DNA of 64,000 nucleotides from Paraspadella gotoi (taxonomy: Eukaryota; Chaetognatha), in the NCBI GenBank assembly GCA_051294375.1, contig CM119263.1, forward strand, positions 8,684,908 through 8,748,907. The letters run 5' to 3'. Each line of letters starts with the position of its first letter. Position 1 is the stretch's first letter. Shown here piece by piece: positions 11,793 through 23,016 of this stretch. The position numbers and the translations under genes are program-made. Under the pieces are notes generated by a model. The model worked only from the letters and a program-made list of their open reading frames with translations, was not told the origin of the DNA and did no database searches.

Positions 11793-12877
11793 AGGCTTCA
11801 CCTGCCGATCAACTGAAGAATAGAAAAAAATCGTTAACGTTTGACCTTTGACTTTGTTGACTGAGGTCGATCTGACGACGACGACGACGATGGAGACAAA
11901 GAAGTCATCGTATCGATCACTCGCCATTGTTCTTCGAAGCCCAGGCAGGTGTCGTTGGCGTCCGAGTGTCTGGTCAACAGCATCATGGAAAATTGGTCAG
12001 TTTTTCTCTTTACGACTTCGACCAACCTTATTCTCCTCCTCCTCCTCCTCCTCCTCCTTCTCCTCCCTCTTCTTCTTCCCCCTGATTTTTCCAAAGTCAA
12101 TCCATCGAGATTTTGATGAGGACAAAATCGTAAAAAGAACCGAGAAAAATGGTCAAAGACGATAACCATGACGACGACGACGACGACGACGACGACGTTT
12201 CTCGATGGAAACGTTCCAAGTTTGATTTCAAAACACCCCTTTTCTTATAGACTATCGAAAACCAACTAAACCGTTTGTCGCTGAACTTCTTGCGGAAAGA
12301 TAAAAAGTCGCATCTGTTAATCATCTTAAAATGGCATTTGTCAAGCATTCGGGTCACTGGATCTTCTTCGGCACGAGTTGAGAAAGCTGAGAGAGTTGAA
12401 AATAACAATAACGGATAAGGGTTAAACTTAAGTTCAGGGATTAAACAAAAATAAGGCGCTTTTGGAAAAGAGAGCCATATTGTGAACCTCGAACCTCGGG
12501 ACTTTTTTTTTGGTCCACTGTCGTTGGTCGTCGTCGTCGTCATCGTCGGCGCATCTTTCGTTGTCGTGGTGCTCATGGTCCGCTCCGCAGCAATCGACGG
12601 CGACTGTGTTCCTCGACGTCGTCTTCATCGTCGTCGTCGTCGTCGTCGTCGTCGTCATCGTCGTGGAACTCTTGACCGTAGAATAAAAGGCGTCGATTCG
12701 CTTCTCGGCTTCAATTTCGACTTCGATTCTTTGGCATCGACATCTCAAAGTCCAGACCTCTTCAAAAAAAAAAAAAGAAAGTTAAGATAAAAACTATTTA
12801 AATAAAAACCTTCAACCGCGTGTAATAAAAATCCGAAATATAAATTCACCTAATTTATTTTAACAACACCGATCACA
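11793..12877. other. Low-complexity intergenic stretch upstream of EGF gene 1
   Basis: Contains ACG/CGT and CTC microsatellites (11873-11892, 12031-12066, 12172-12197, 12630-12660). Overlapping frames on both strands are Arg-, Thr- or Ser-run artefacts. A TATA-like ATATAAAT at about 12838 lies some 40 bp upstream of the EGF gene 1 start codon, but this is weak promoter evidence. Confidence 0.5.
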
Positions 12878-14204
12878 ATGTTGTCTTCGACACGTCTTGT
12901 CACTGGCGCCGTCTTCCTTCTTCTTCTCTCCCTTCGTCCCGTCGGAGCGCACCCTCGTCACCAGGGTCTCCGACGTCTCCCGCGCGAAAGCCCCGACCGA
13001 GCGCCCGCGCGCGATGGCGAAGACGCCAAGGCCTCTGCTGCCGCCTTCGACGATTACTCGGAGACGGGCGCCTACGAGTACGACTACAACAACTACGATT
13101 ACTACGAGGAGGAAGACCCAGATTACTACGAGGACAAGGAGCAGGAATGGGCCTTTCCATGGGCGGGTCCCGTCTACCCGGTGGAGGGGCCTCTCAAGGA
13201 CGAATGTCTCGACGGCCCGTGCCTTCAGGGCGGGCGATGCGTGGACCTCCCTCAGGGCTTTATCTGCGACTGCCCGCCCCAGTTTATAGGGCAGAGATGC
13301 GAGATGGAGCTGGATCCGTGCCAGCCCAACCCCTGCCGCAACGGGGGTAAGTGCTACGAAGCGGACGGGACTGGCGCCTGCGAATGTCTCCACGGATTCG
13401 AGGGTAAGTTGGCTAGTTTTTATTGTAGTAGTATTAATTGATTAAAAAAAATAAATAAAACGAAATCGGCTCTCGAAAAACAACTCTCGTTTTTCGGAAT
13501 ACTGCAATCAAAGTAGATCTTGCTAAATCAACATGTAAATTAAGTAATGACAAGTGATTTTTTTCAACCAGCGCTGTACCGATCCCTTTATCTTTAACTA
13601 AAATTTGTATTTACCAGGTTATTTCTGCGAGAGAGAGGATTTCTCCAACCGGCACATCCTTTTCTCGCAAACGGAGGCTTGTAGGGCGACCATCTGCAAG
13701 AACCGAGGCGAATGCAGATTGGGTCTGTGGGGTGGCACCTGGGTCTGTGATTGCGATACTGGGTTCTATGGTAAGTTTTTTCTTTTCCTTTTTCTTTTCT
13801 TTTCTTTTCTTTTCTTTTTTCTTTTCTATTCTTTTCTTTCCTTTTCTTCTCTTTTTCCATATCATTCTTCTCCATTTTTTTTCCTTTTCTATTTCAGGTC
13901 GGTTCTGCGAATACTCAGTCAAATCTAACCCCTCACCGACTCGAGACCGTTGCCGAAGCGTCGAATGCCAAAACGGTGGCAGCTGCGTCGACGCGGCGGG
14001 GCAGCAGCCTTTTTGTAAATGCGTCTCGGGTTACGAAGGTGGGTTTAAATTGAGCAACATTGATATTAAAATCATAGCTAATTTGAAGTTTTTATAATTA
14101 CTTACTCTTACTTATTTTTAACTCATTATGTCTGTTATTTTATTTTAGGTCAAGTTTGCGAAAAGGTCGTTCAAGTTGCGATCGACGTGGCTGCTGCATT
14201 CTAG
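12878..14204 (+). CDS. Secreted protein with acidic Tyr-rich N-terminus and four EGF-like domains
   Basis: Four exons: 12878-13403, 13618-13770, 13898-14038, 14149-14204 (291 aa). All three introns are phase 1 with GT-AG borders, the usual phase for shuffled EGF domains, and all phases close. A signal peptide (residues 1 to about 24, ending near PVGA) precedes an acidic, tyrosine-rich segment (about 52-85, with repeated DYYEEE-like motifs that could be Tyr-sulphated). Four six-cysteine EGF-like domains follow, with typical CxNGGxC and CxCxxGFxGxxCE patterns. There is no membrane segment, so it is probably secreted. It ends shortly after EGF 4 with VQVAIDVAAAF. The partners are unknown. The start is chosen because it opens a clean signal peptide. 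Its neighbour is a second EGF gene in the same orientation 478 bp downstream. Confidence 0.9.
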
Positions 14205-14682
14205 CCTCATCAAAAAGCTTTCATTCTCCCAACACTGCTTTGCAATAGGCATCTATGTGACCAGTTCGAATAGGAGAACTCTGCTAGACCCACCGATGTT
14301 AAGATATCATCTGGAAAAAGACATTCTAACGAATTTCGAACTCATTGAGTTGATTATATTCACTATTTAATATTTATTCTCGAACAACTATTATTACTGT
14401 ATGTATAATTCTTATTCTTCGTCTTTCTCTTCATTTGTTGCACTTTCCTAATTCTGTTTGCGAACTGTAGTCATCTTTTTATTACGAATTCCAATTAGTC
14501 ATGAAAACCGGATGTTTTCTCTCCTATTTAAAACATAAATAATGTTTTTGAAACAAAAGTTCTTGTATTAAAAATTCTTTGTTGTTCCCGCAAAATAATT
14601 GCAATGCTTAATTTTCCGTATAGGTTATTCAAAAGTATAAACGTGTTTGATAATTAAAAACCTAAAAAACAAAACAGCAAAA

Positions 14683-15345
14683 ATGTACGGCTTTGTCATC
14701 CTGATGTTTTTGGCCACCGCCTCGGCCCAATATTTGGGACCAGGCCCAGTCTTCCCCGCCATGCGAAGACATGTGAATTGCTTTAACAGCCCCTGTATGA
14801 ACGGAGGAGTCTGCTACGACATTCCCGGGGGCTTCATGTGCCGGTGCCCACCCGGCTACTCCGGACCCACTTGTCTGTTTCCTCAACCTCCTTGCGATCC
14901 TTATCCTTGCATGAACGGAGGTCTCTGCTACATCATGGACGAGCGAACCGTCTGCCAATGTCCGCCGCAATTCAAGGGTAAGTTTTAAAGGTGAGGTTTC
15001 AAGCGAGAAGTGAGTTCCTTTCATTTATCATATAATTACTCTTTTCAGGTGAGTTTTGTCAGCTGGACAACACCATGAACCTACCCATCGTCTTCAGACA
15101 GCCCGACGTCTGCCGTTCCAGCCCTTGCATGAACGGTGGCTATTGCAGATTCGGCCTTATTGATGGACAATACATTTGCCAGTGCTACCCCGGATTTTCT
15201 GGTAAGGGAACGGCTAAAATATTATTATATTTAAATATTTAACACAAAAATATTTTAACAAATAAATAACATAAACAACAGTCATTTTAAATCTGAAAAA
15301 TAAAAAATAAAAAATAAAGATAGTGAAACAAGTAATTTTGCAACT

Positions 15346-15435
<90 letters not shown>

Positions 15436-16144
15436 GCTACGAATAACTTTTTTGGTGCCAATTATAAATATGACTGATAACTATTTAATAGATGTGGTAA
15501 GTGAAAGGTTTGTTTTCTCCACCGGCTCTAAATGTTTTTTTTTAGGACTCCGTTGTGAGATTCCTCCTCCTTGCCGATGCCAGAACGGAGGCTCTTGCGT
15601 CAACGCCATCAACCAGAGGCCCGTCTGCCAATGCCCAGCTGGCGTTACAGGTGAGTCCAAAAAAGGAATGTTTATTTTTAAATGCCAGTTTTCTTTAAAA
15701 AAAAAATCCCAGTTTTTGAGGTGTACTTGAGATAGAGCAGCAGTTTGTTGACCTGTTTCCAAAAAAAAAGAAATCAATTACTTTGTCAGATTTAACCTCT
15801 TTTAACTTAAATGATTGAATGAATGAATGAAAAAAATTTTGAATTCACAGAGGATGTTGAAAAAGCTACGAAAGTCGAAAGTCAGCTTCAGCCCAATCAG
15901 CATCTTATCCACAATGATTTCGTATTTCCCAAACACGATCAATAATAAAAAATAATAAATAAACAATGAATAATTTTTATTTTCAGGCGCTTTCTGCGAG
16001 AAGGTTATCACGGTTCCCCCGACTCTGCCAGTCCCAGTCTGCATGCCCCCGTGCCAGAACGGGCAATGCGTCGTCGAGAACGGGAACGCCTCCTGCAAAT
16101 GCGCGACCGGATTCAGCGGCGTAGCTTGCGAAATTCCCTGCTGA
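14683..16144 (+). CDS. Secreted protein of five tandem EGF-like domains
   Basis: Four exons: 14683-14977, 15049-15201, 15546-15650, 15987-16144 (236 aa), all introns phase 1. The start at 14683 gives a short signal peptide (MYGFVILMFLATASA). Five EGF-like domains make up nearly the whole mature protein; domains 1-3 carry CMNGG. Domain 4 starts with an unusual PCRCQNGG, and domain 5 (CMPPCQNGQC) has a shortened first loop. No transmembrane or other domain is seen, so a small secreted or matrix EGF protein is likely. A polyadenylation signal lies 293 bp after the stop. It is a probable tandem paralogue of the upstream EGF gene but lacks the acidic Tyr-rich region. The intron before exon 3 contains an ATA trinucleotide microsatellite of about 85 bp. 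Confidence 0.92.
15349..15434. repeat. AAT microsatellite in EGF gene 2 intron
   Basis: About 28 AAT units between exons 2 and 3 of the second EGF gene. Confidence 0.95.
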
Positions 16145-16436
16145 AGTCCTTTGAGAAGATGCCGCCGTTAAGAGAGAGTTTGAAAAATTTTTGAAGACAT
16201 ATGACGCGTTGATTCCATGTCGAGGATATCACATATAGATAGTTTTACACGGCCCTTACATAAACCTAAATATTTGACTAAGATGGGTCATCTTAAAATG
16301 TCTCGGAAGTTACATTTTTAGACATCCATTGAAAAGTCATTGGAGACTCCAAAATTTTGGTTGTAAAGACTAAAGAACCATGTTATTGATCATGTTATGT
16401 ACTTCTAGAAAACTGTTTCAGTTGTTTCTGCTTCCT

Positions 16437-16442
16437 AATAAA
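16437..16442 (+). terminator. Polyadenylation signal AATAAA
   Basis: Canonical hexamer downstream of the second EGF gene, with a T-rich stretch after it. Confidence 0.6.
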
Positions 16443-17016
16443 CTCGTTTTCTAAAATGTTTTAGTAATTCTTCCGTTCTGCACTGATGTTAGAGATACAA
16501 TTTTTTTTTCCCAAGACAGTAAATGAGTCCCATTCTCAATAATTTCATTTTCTAAGATAAAAAACACAAACTTCAAAATGATCGAGAGAAAAAAAAAATA
16601 CCAATGAGTCAAACAGCGTCTCGCGACTGAAAATCTTTGCGCACGGAAATTTTTATAAAAAGCCGGTCGTTTACTTTTTCTTTTTAATCCCGAAATTAAT
16701 CGCCATCTCTCATTTAATTCCTCGAAGTTTAGTTCCCGCCGCCGCCGACGTTATCATCATTAATTTGGCAGGCGTCCAGAAAAAACAAAAGTCAGTCGTT
16801 GCGTTGAAAGTGAAAATTTGTCTTCTTGTTCAACGAATTCTAAAAAAAAAAAAATACATTCATTTTTTAGAAATTATTTTCAGTTTTTTAAAAGAAATAT
16901 AAACGAATATAACATTGAGTTGATATGGCAGATTTAGTCGTCGGTAACCGTCAATGATTGCTATTTTGTTGACTTAAATAAAAAAACAAATTTTCTTAAT
17001 CTTAATAAGAAAAACG
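16443..17016. other. Intergenic, no gene seen
   Basis: AT-rich spacer between the EGF pair and the receptor pair. No open frame with domain content. Confidence 0.6.
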
Positions 17017-17083
17017 ATGGTTATTCCGACCAAATGGATGATAGCACTCGTCGTTATAGTTGCTTCCGTCGAAATCATTGAGG
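17017..17083 (+). CDS. Possible signal-peptide exon of receptor copy 1
   Basis: A short ORF, MVIPTKWMIALVVIVASVE followed by IIEG, reads as a hydrophobic signal peptide and ends at a strong GTAAGT donor in phase 1. It lies upstream of an ionotropic-receptor-like exon that has no signal peptide of its own, so it may be its first exon. The next exon start (17823) would need phase 0, so at least one linking exon is required. A candidate around 17379-17563, ending before GTAAAT, contains CGISRNKTQF, but no acceptor there is convincing. Tentative. Confidence 0.4.
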
Positions 17084-17642
17084 GTAAGTTAAATGGGGAA
17101 TTATTCACATTTATACTAGTAATTCTTTTCTTTCTACAATCATAAATACCTAAGGTTTCAAACACGAAACATAGCATATATGAATACGAATTCTGCATTG
17201 TTTCAATTTTCTAGAAAAATAGTATTAAAAAAATGTAATGTTGTAGATTGTAGAAGTATTAGCACTCTTTCTATCTCTCTACCTCCCACTCTATCATCAC
17301 GACGGTGTAACATTAGCTTTGGAAAATATAATATATTACGAAATTTTTTATGAAGAAATCAAATATTCGAGATATGAGGATTAAAGCAGAAACGTAAGCA
17401 GAGAAAACAGAAATCCCAAAGGCAAAATCTGACGATGGGAAACCCTAGGTGGAAACTGGAATCCACTTCTTATTTGCTCTGCGGAATCTCACGTAACAAA
17501 ACCCAATTTAATAGAAATAGATTTTGTCCATCCGATATGACCGAGGCCTGGCTGATAATGCCCGTAAATAATACCAATTATAGTTATTATATTATGCATT
17601 GTATTTTTTTTAGATACTTTTTAGATTAGTTTTTCGCTGTCG

Positions 17643-17665
17643 AACGGTTGGTGGATTTTAGTCCA
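17643..17665 (-). mobile_element. Fragment of LTR terminus
   Basis: A 23-base segment is identical, in reverse complement, to the first bases of the LTR at 36682 (GGACTAAAATCCACCAACCG core). It is probably a remnant of the same LTR family. The segment is itself partly palindromic, so it could instead be a shared short motif. Confidence 0.5.
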
Positions 17666-17831
17666 TCGTAGCCTTTCTGATTTTTATTTTTATGCTATTG
17701 GTTTCGCGAATTTGTTTGGTATCTCTAAGGAAAAACATTCGAATCGCTCAACATTTTATTTAAAATCAATATATAACTAATAAAACATTTCCGATTGAAC
17801 GACGACCCATTTGCGAAGGCAGTCCGACGCG

Positions 17832-19363
17832 ATGATAGATTACTTCGACGACGAGATATGTCGATCGAATCGAACTTTTCGCTTCGTCTTCAAACCTTGG
17901 AGCGATGAGATTGGAGCTGGAACGGTGGCGCCGAACCGAACCACGTCGGACATCAACGACCTGGCGCTGAACGGTCACTACTCCATCTTGCTGAAGGAGT
18001 TTTTGACCAAATGCCCCATCAACTACATCATCACTCACTTCGACGGAGGCTGGGGAAGGATTACCGAAGAGGACGAGCCTGGCATGCTGGAGGAATTATA
18101 CGAGGGCAATTTCGACATGACATTGAACGCGGGATTCGTTTTTCATTGGAAACAACAAATAGTGCGATGGACTTCTTACACGGGATTGGCCATTATGTTG
18201 GTGGTTCTAGAACCTCCCGCCAACACTTTCAACGGTTTGAAGGAAGTCTTCGAGAAGACAATGACGAACGAATCTTGGTTTGCCATTTATTTCACGTATT
18301 TGTTCGCCGTCGTTACCATGGCGATTTTGAAACATCGTCAGATGTCAACATTTCGTCTGCGGTCCTTGTGGGAATCCGCGTATCTGGTCTTGTGCGACGA
18401 ACAGCCGGATGAATCTTTTCAAACCCAAATTTTTTGGATTTTTTGGAAATTCTTCTCCTTTTTATTCGTTGCTTTGTTTTCCGCGGGAGTTTTGTCGAAC
18501 GTCATCAACAAGGAAGATGGAATTAATTCCATCTCGGATCTGCTGAGCCGAAACCCAGAACAGAAGATATTCTGGGACAATTACACGGATCAACTCCTCG
18601 TTAATCACGCTAAGGAAACCAAGTTGTATTCGCTTTTGTCACAACACCGAGTACTCTTCGGTCCGCTAATCAAATCGATTGTGGTTTTTGACATTATATT
18701 CTAAATTAAATAATTTAAATTAATAGATTAAATATTTTAGATTAACTAATTTAAATTAATAGATTAAATAATTTTTGTTTTGATCTTTTTCTTTGGAGAA
18801 CATGAGCATAAAAATATTTTAAGATATTCTTGTACTATTGTACAATATACAATATTATATTATACATGTTAGTTTTTCAAAGAAAAAAAGTATTTTATAT
18901 TTAATTTGCGGACCGTAAAGACGAAAAGAGAGAGAGTATGCTCAGTGCCGCAATATGGGAAAAGCACTTGAGCGATATGAACCACGCTTTACTTATCATC
19001 TCGGACATCGTCCACAGCTTCAATCAGTCGGTCCTGTGCCGCTGGAAATTCGTGGAGGACGTCTCTATCGTTTTGGGCAAAGGCTTCGTCGTCCAAGCCA
19101 AAGAGCCGGAGCTTCTCTCGGTCTTGAATCGGCACATCCTCGGCGAGATGGGGAAAGGCCGAGTCTATCTGGCCAAGAACATGCTCGAAAGACAAGCGCG
19201 GCTGGCGAGGTGCCCGGTACGAAAGAAGAATGGTTTCATACCCATCGCCGTCTTGAGAGACTTGGCCATCGTCACTTTTTGCGGGATGTGCGTGGCGATA
19301 GCGGTGCACTTGGGCAGGGGTATTTTCGCTGTTATAAATCGTAAAGTCGGCACTGAGGTATGA
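17832..19363 (+). CDS. Divergent ionotropic-receptor-like channel, copy 1
   Basis: Main exon 17832-18680, likely second exon 18935-19363 (phase 0; the acceptor lacks a clear pyrimidine tract). Reading order fits the iGluR/IR fold: an S1-like segment (GHYSILLKEFLTKCP, then a GNFDMTLN stretch like the usual G-x-x-D-M pattern), TM1 (about residues 149-167, WFAIYFTYLFAVVTMAILKH), a pore-like region, TM3 (about 202-225) with LFSAGVLSNVI at the place of the SYTANLAAF motif, S2 residues, and TM4 in the second exon (AVLRDLAIVTFCGMCVAIAV). The S1 arginine that binds glutamate in iGluRs is not evident, as is common in arthropod IRs. IRs are ligand-gated cation channels or chemosensory co-receptors in sensory dendrites. 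Ligand unknown. The N-terminus may be completed by the signal exon upstream. Confidence 0.72.
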
Positions 19364-19647
19364 AACAATTTGATGTAAAAAATCTCGTTGTGCGGCAAAA
19401 AATCATGTGATTTGACAACTGTTTTTGCCTGAATCTTCCAGGATTTATATTTTTACTTCTGATATTCATAACGACGTGTAATTGATCTTTTAATATCTAC
19501 ATCGAATGATAAGCATTTAAAATGCACAAAGCACGTATATTATAACACGTACTATATTTCTAAAGTCTAGTTGCTTTCTCGAAAATTTATATCTCGAACA
19601 TCCCGATAAAATTCTATTAAAGAAATGAATCTGTAAAAAGAATAACA

Positions 19648-21053
19648 ATGATCGAGCTGTACGAGGACGAGATCTGCCGGTCTAACCGGACATTTCGTCT
19701 CGCGTTCAAACCCTGGAAGTCGGAGATCGATTCCGCGTCAGATGGAAACGCTTCCACCGTCGAGGGCCTCGTCATGGACGCACGGATGACGATTCTCCTG
19801 AAGGAATTCTTTCTCAAATGCCCCGTCAAGCACGTCGTCAAGCGCTACGATGGCGGCTGGGGCGGAGAGCGGGGCGGCATGCTGGAAGAAGTGGAGAAGG
19901 GGAAATTCCACCTGGTTCTCAACGAGTACTTGGTGCGTCATTGGAAGCAGCAACGGCTGCGTTGGTCCATGCTGACGAGTCTGGAGGATCTGATGGTGGT
20001 GGCGAATCGCGAGGGCGACGCCTTCGACGGTTTGATCTCCGTATTTAAGAAGACGGTCAACTCCGAGTCCTGTCTACTTATTTTTCTCACCTTCCTCGTC
20101 GGGCTGCTCGCATTGGTGGTCATGAAGCGAGCGGAGGGAGTCGAATCTGACGACGATTCCCCGCCGCCGAAGCAGAAAGGTTTGTAGCAAAGTTTTTTCG
20201 ATGATATTTAGGCTAAAAATTATGCTAAGACTAATTCTTTGATTATTTATTACATAAAGTAGTGATAAACACAAAAAGACTTTAAGGAATAAATTATACT
20301 CCAATGCACCCTTGGCCAGGCATCTTCCGCAGTCTCTGGTCCGCCGTCTACTCAATGTTGAACGACAATGAACTCGGCGATTCCGTTTTTCTTCAAGCCT
20401 TTCATATTCTTTGGAAATTCTTTCTCTTTGTTGTCGTCACTCTCTTCTCGGCGGGCGTTCTCGCCAACGTGTTTCACCTCCATCGGGGCGTCCGCACCAT
20501 CCAAGATCTGGTGAAGAACCCGGACCAGCGATTCGCCTGGCATCCCTTCTTCGATCCTCTGCTGCAGCACTACGAGCCGGAGCGGGCGGGGCTGGTCAAG
20601 TCGCGCCGGGTCATCTTGAACGACTCAGCGCTCGACTTCGACAACTGGTCTAACAAATTCTTCGACGAGAAGATGGCGTTGCTCGTCTCCTCCAACGTCC
20701 TGGGCGGCGCCGATCGCGACGTCATCTGTCGGTGGAGAATTCTGGACGAGGATTCGATCGTGTTCGGCAAAGGGTTCGTGCTCGACGCGCGGGAGACGGA
20801 GTTGCTCTCCGTCTTCAATCGTCACGTGGCCTCGGCGATGGCCAGAGGGCGCGTCAATCTCTCGGAGAATCTTGATCAACTCCAGGACAAGATCAGAACC
20901 TGCGAAGGGAGCGCAGGGGAGAGCTTCATGCCGGTGTCGGTGGTCAGGGATCTCACCAGAACGACCTGCGTTGGGACATTGATGACCATGGGATTGCAGT
21001 TGGGCAGGAGGGGATTGGGGGCGTTGAAGGGGAAGAGGAGAGTCGTGGGGTGA
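19648..21053 (+). CDS. Divergent ionotropic-receptor-like channel, copy 2
   Basis: Two exons, 19648-20179 and 20320-21053 (421 aa), phase 1, GT-AG. Tandem paralogue of the preceding gene: both begin with EDEICRSNRTFR-like sequence, then FKPW, ILLKEF, GGW, HWKQQ and the TM1/TM3 segments (LFSAGVLANVF here). S2 contains RRVILNDSALDFDNW, VICRW and SIVFGKGFV, followed by TM4. The intron falls between TM1 and the pore loop, where copy 1 has none, while copy 1's S2 intron is absent here. GC content is much higher than in copy 1. The start used has no signal peptide, so an upstream exon may be missing. A polyadenylation signal AATAAA at 21162 follows. A non-selective cation channel role is inferred from family only. 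Confidence 0.75.
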
Positions 21054-21483
21054 AGAGTAGGGTGGAGGAAGAGAAGTGTTAAATGTCCATGGTGTTGAAG
21101 ATCGAGCCTTTTTCGCAAGGATGGTTCATCGGAGAACATTACAGAAATCGCGATTCATCCAAATAAAAAAAAATCTTTTTTAAACTTTTTTCAAAATCTT
21201 TATGTTTTTGAAGTATTTCATTCACATTTGTAGTATGTGTTGTTGTACACAAACATATATCTTTTTAAATATTTCATGTCCTCATCTTCGTACGTTTAAA
21301 AATATATGGTCTTGTATATTTTTGGATTGTGTATTACGAAACCCACAAACATATCAATTTGAAAAGGGTGACTTAAATTTTAAAAATAAGATAGAAAATT
21401 CTTTTAATTATATAAGCTGCTACCTTTTAAAAAATACAAAACCGATAAAAAAAAAAATTAAATAAATTCATGAAAAATCTTTA

Positions 21484-21660
21484 GTTATGGCAACAGCCGG
21501 GTTGCCTATGATGCCCATTGGGATGGGGCATCTCACTGTTGCTTCGGGGCTTCCCACCCTCAGTAACGCCTCCTGTCACTGGCGCTGTTACCCAAGGACA
21601 GTCTCGCTTTGCCAACGCTTGAGATGGTGTGTTCCCCCTTTGAGCCAATTTATGTGAGGC
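21484..21660 (-). mobile_element. SINE-like dispersed repeat, copy 1
   Basis: The reverse complement shares ordered blocks with 52437-52630: GGCTCAAAGGGGGAACACAC-like versus GGCTAAGCGGGGAACGCAC, then GCGTTGGCAAAGCGAGAC (identical 18 bases), a GTTACTGAGGGT-like block, GTGAGATGCCCC-like and GGCTGTTGCC. The first block resembles a tRNA A box (TGGCTAAGCGG in the other copy), suggesting a tRNA-derived SINE. Family name unknown. Confidence 0.7.
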
Positions 21661-21663
21661 GGT

Positions 21664-21733
21664 GTGAATATACCACCACACAGCCTTGTTTTAAGAGATA
21701 TCTCTCTCTAAGGCTGTGTGGTGGTATATTCAC
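21664..21733. repeat. Perfect 24-bp hairpin
   Basis: Arms 21664-21687 and 21710-21733 are exact reverse complements (core ACCACCACACAGCCTT), with a 22-base loop ending in CT repeats. It sits between the SINE-like copy and the first recognised Ly6 exon. It could be a miniature palindromic element or a precursor-like small-RNA hairpin. Confidence 0.85.
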
Positions 21734-21816
21734 TCATATATACTTATTACTCGCAAATGGGTCATTCAGTCACTCTGCCCTTATGGTACCTTTCATCTAT
21801 AACTCTCCGACAAAAG

Positions 21817-22979
21817 GTCTCCAGTGCATCGAATGCACCGGCTCGTCGACGCTGGACAACTGCTATCGCGACCCCGCCTCTCAAAGCTCCTACACGATCC
21901 GACGCGTGACTTGCTCTCCCAGGAATGCCAATCAAGGTACAAGCCGCTGAGGGTTATTTGCAGCAATAATAAAGACCCTGGCTATCTCAAGTCGAGCGGG
22001 CAAGGATTGATAGTTTAGCTGTCAATCACACGTTTCATTTGACGATAAGAGTGGAGAGGAATCAAGGAATGTTGCGGTGCATATTTTACGTTTTTCAGGA
22101 TTCGGTATGAATCCGATGTTATTCGGTAAGATGGGACCACTTGGCGGGAATGTCGCACCCAATCAACTACTTCCACCTTCTGGCATCAACGGTCACGCGA
22201 GTACGGACCACGGAAGCATCTACGACACGGCTGTCGGTGATCAGGGTGAATTTTATTTTATATATTTATTTATTTATTTACTTATTTATTAATTTATTAA
22301 TTTATTAATTAATTTATTTATTAATTTATTAATTTATTAATTTATTTATTTATTTTTTTATTTATTTAATAACAAATATCAATAATATCGTTAACGGACC
22401 TCGATCGTCGAGGATCGTTGCTGCTATGAAGTTTTCTTTTCGTATGAAAATATTGTAAAAAAACTTTGCTAAGTTACAGATAAACGTAGACATTGTGTTA
22501 AGCCTTTCTTTTTGTTGTTTGTTTTAGATTTAATGATGAAGGCTAGAAATCTGAGCCGAAACATGTCCAAATTTTATCTAAAATTAAATTGTTGTTTCAC
22601 GAAAATTTCGTTTCACTTAAAGATAAACGTACAAACGCGTTTTTTGTTTGTTAGGCGGGAATCTGTTGGATTCTCTCCTCGGAACCGGAGACGTCGGCGC
22701 AGCAGCCGCAGCCGACGGGATGCTGCTTAACTCCAACCCTCTCCTCAGAAACAACAACAACGCTTTCGCCTGGAATCAAATGAGAGGAGGCACCGCCTTT
22801 TGTCAAGTCATCGTCAACCGGAACAGAATCAGTGAGACGACAGTCAATAAAATAATGACACTGCATTCTTTTCTGATCCTTTGTCATTTTTAATTCCAGC
22901 CGGAGCGTTGATCAACATATCCCGGGGATGCAGTTACGCGCCTCCAGGTTTGAGAGGAGTCAAATGGAAAGAGATAAAG

Positions 22980-23016
<37 letters not shown>

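Noticed and set aside
12482-12790. Frame with Arg/Val runs upstream of EGF gene 1
   Set aside because: Driven by CGT microsatellites that stay open in several frames.
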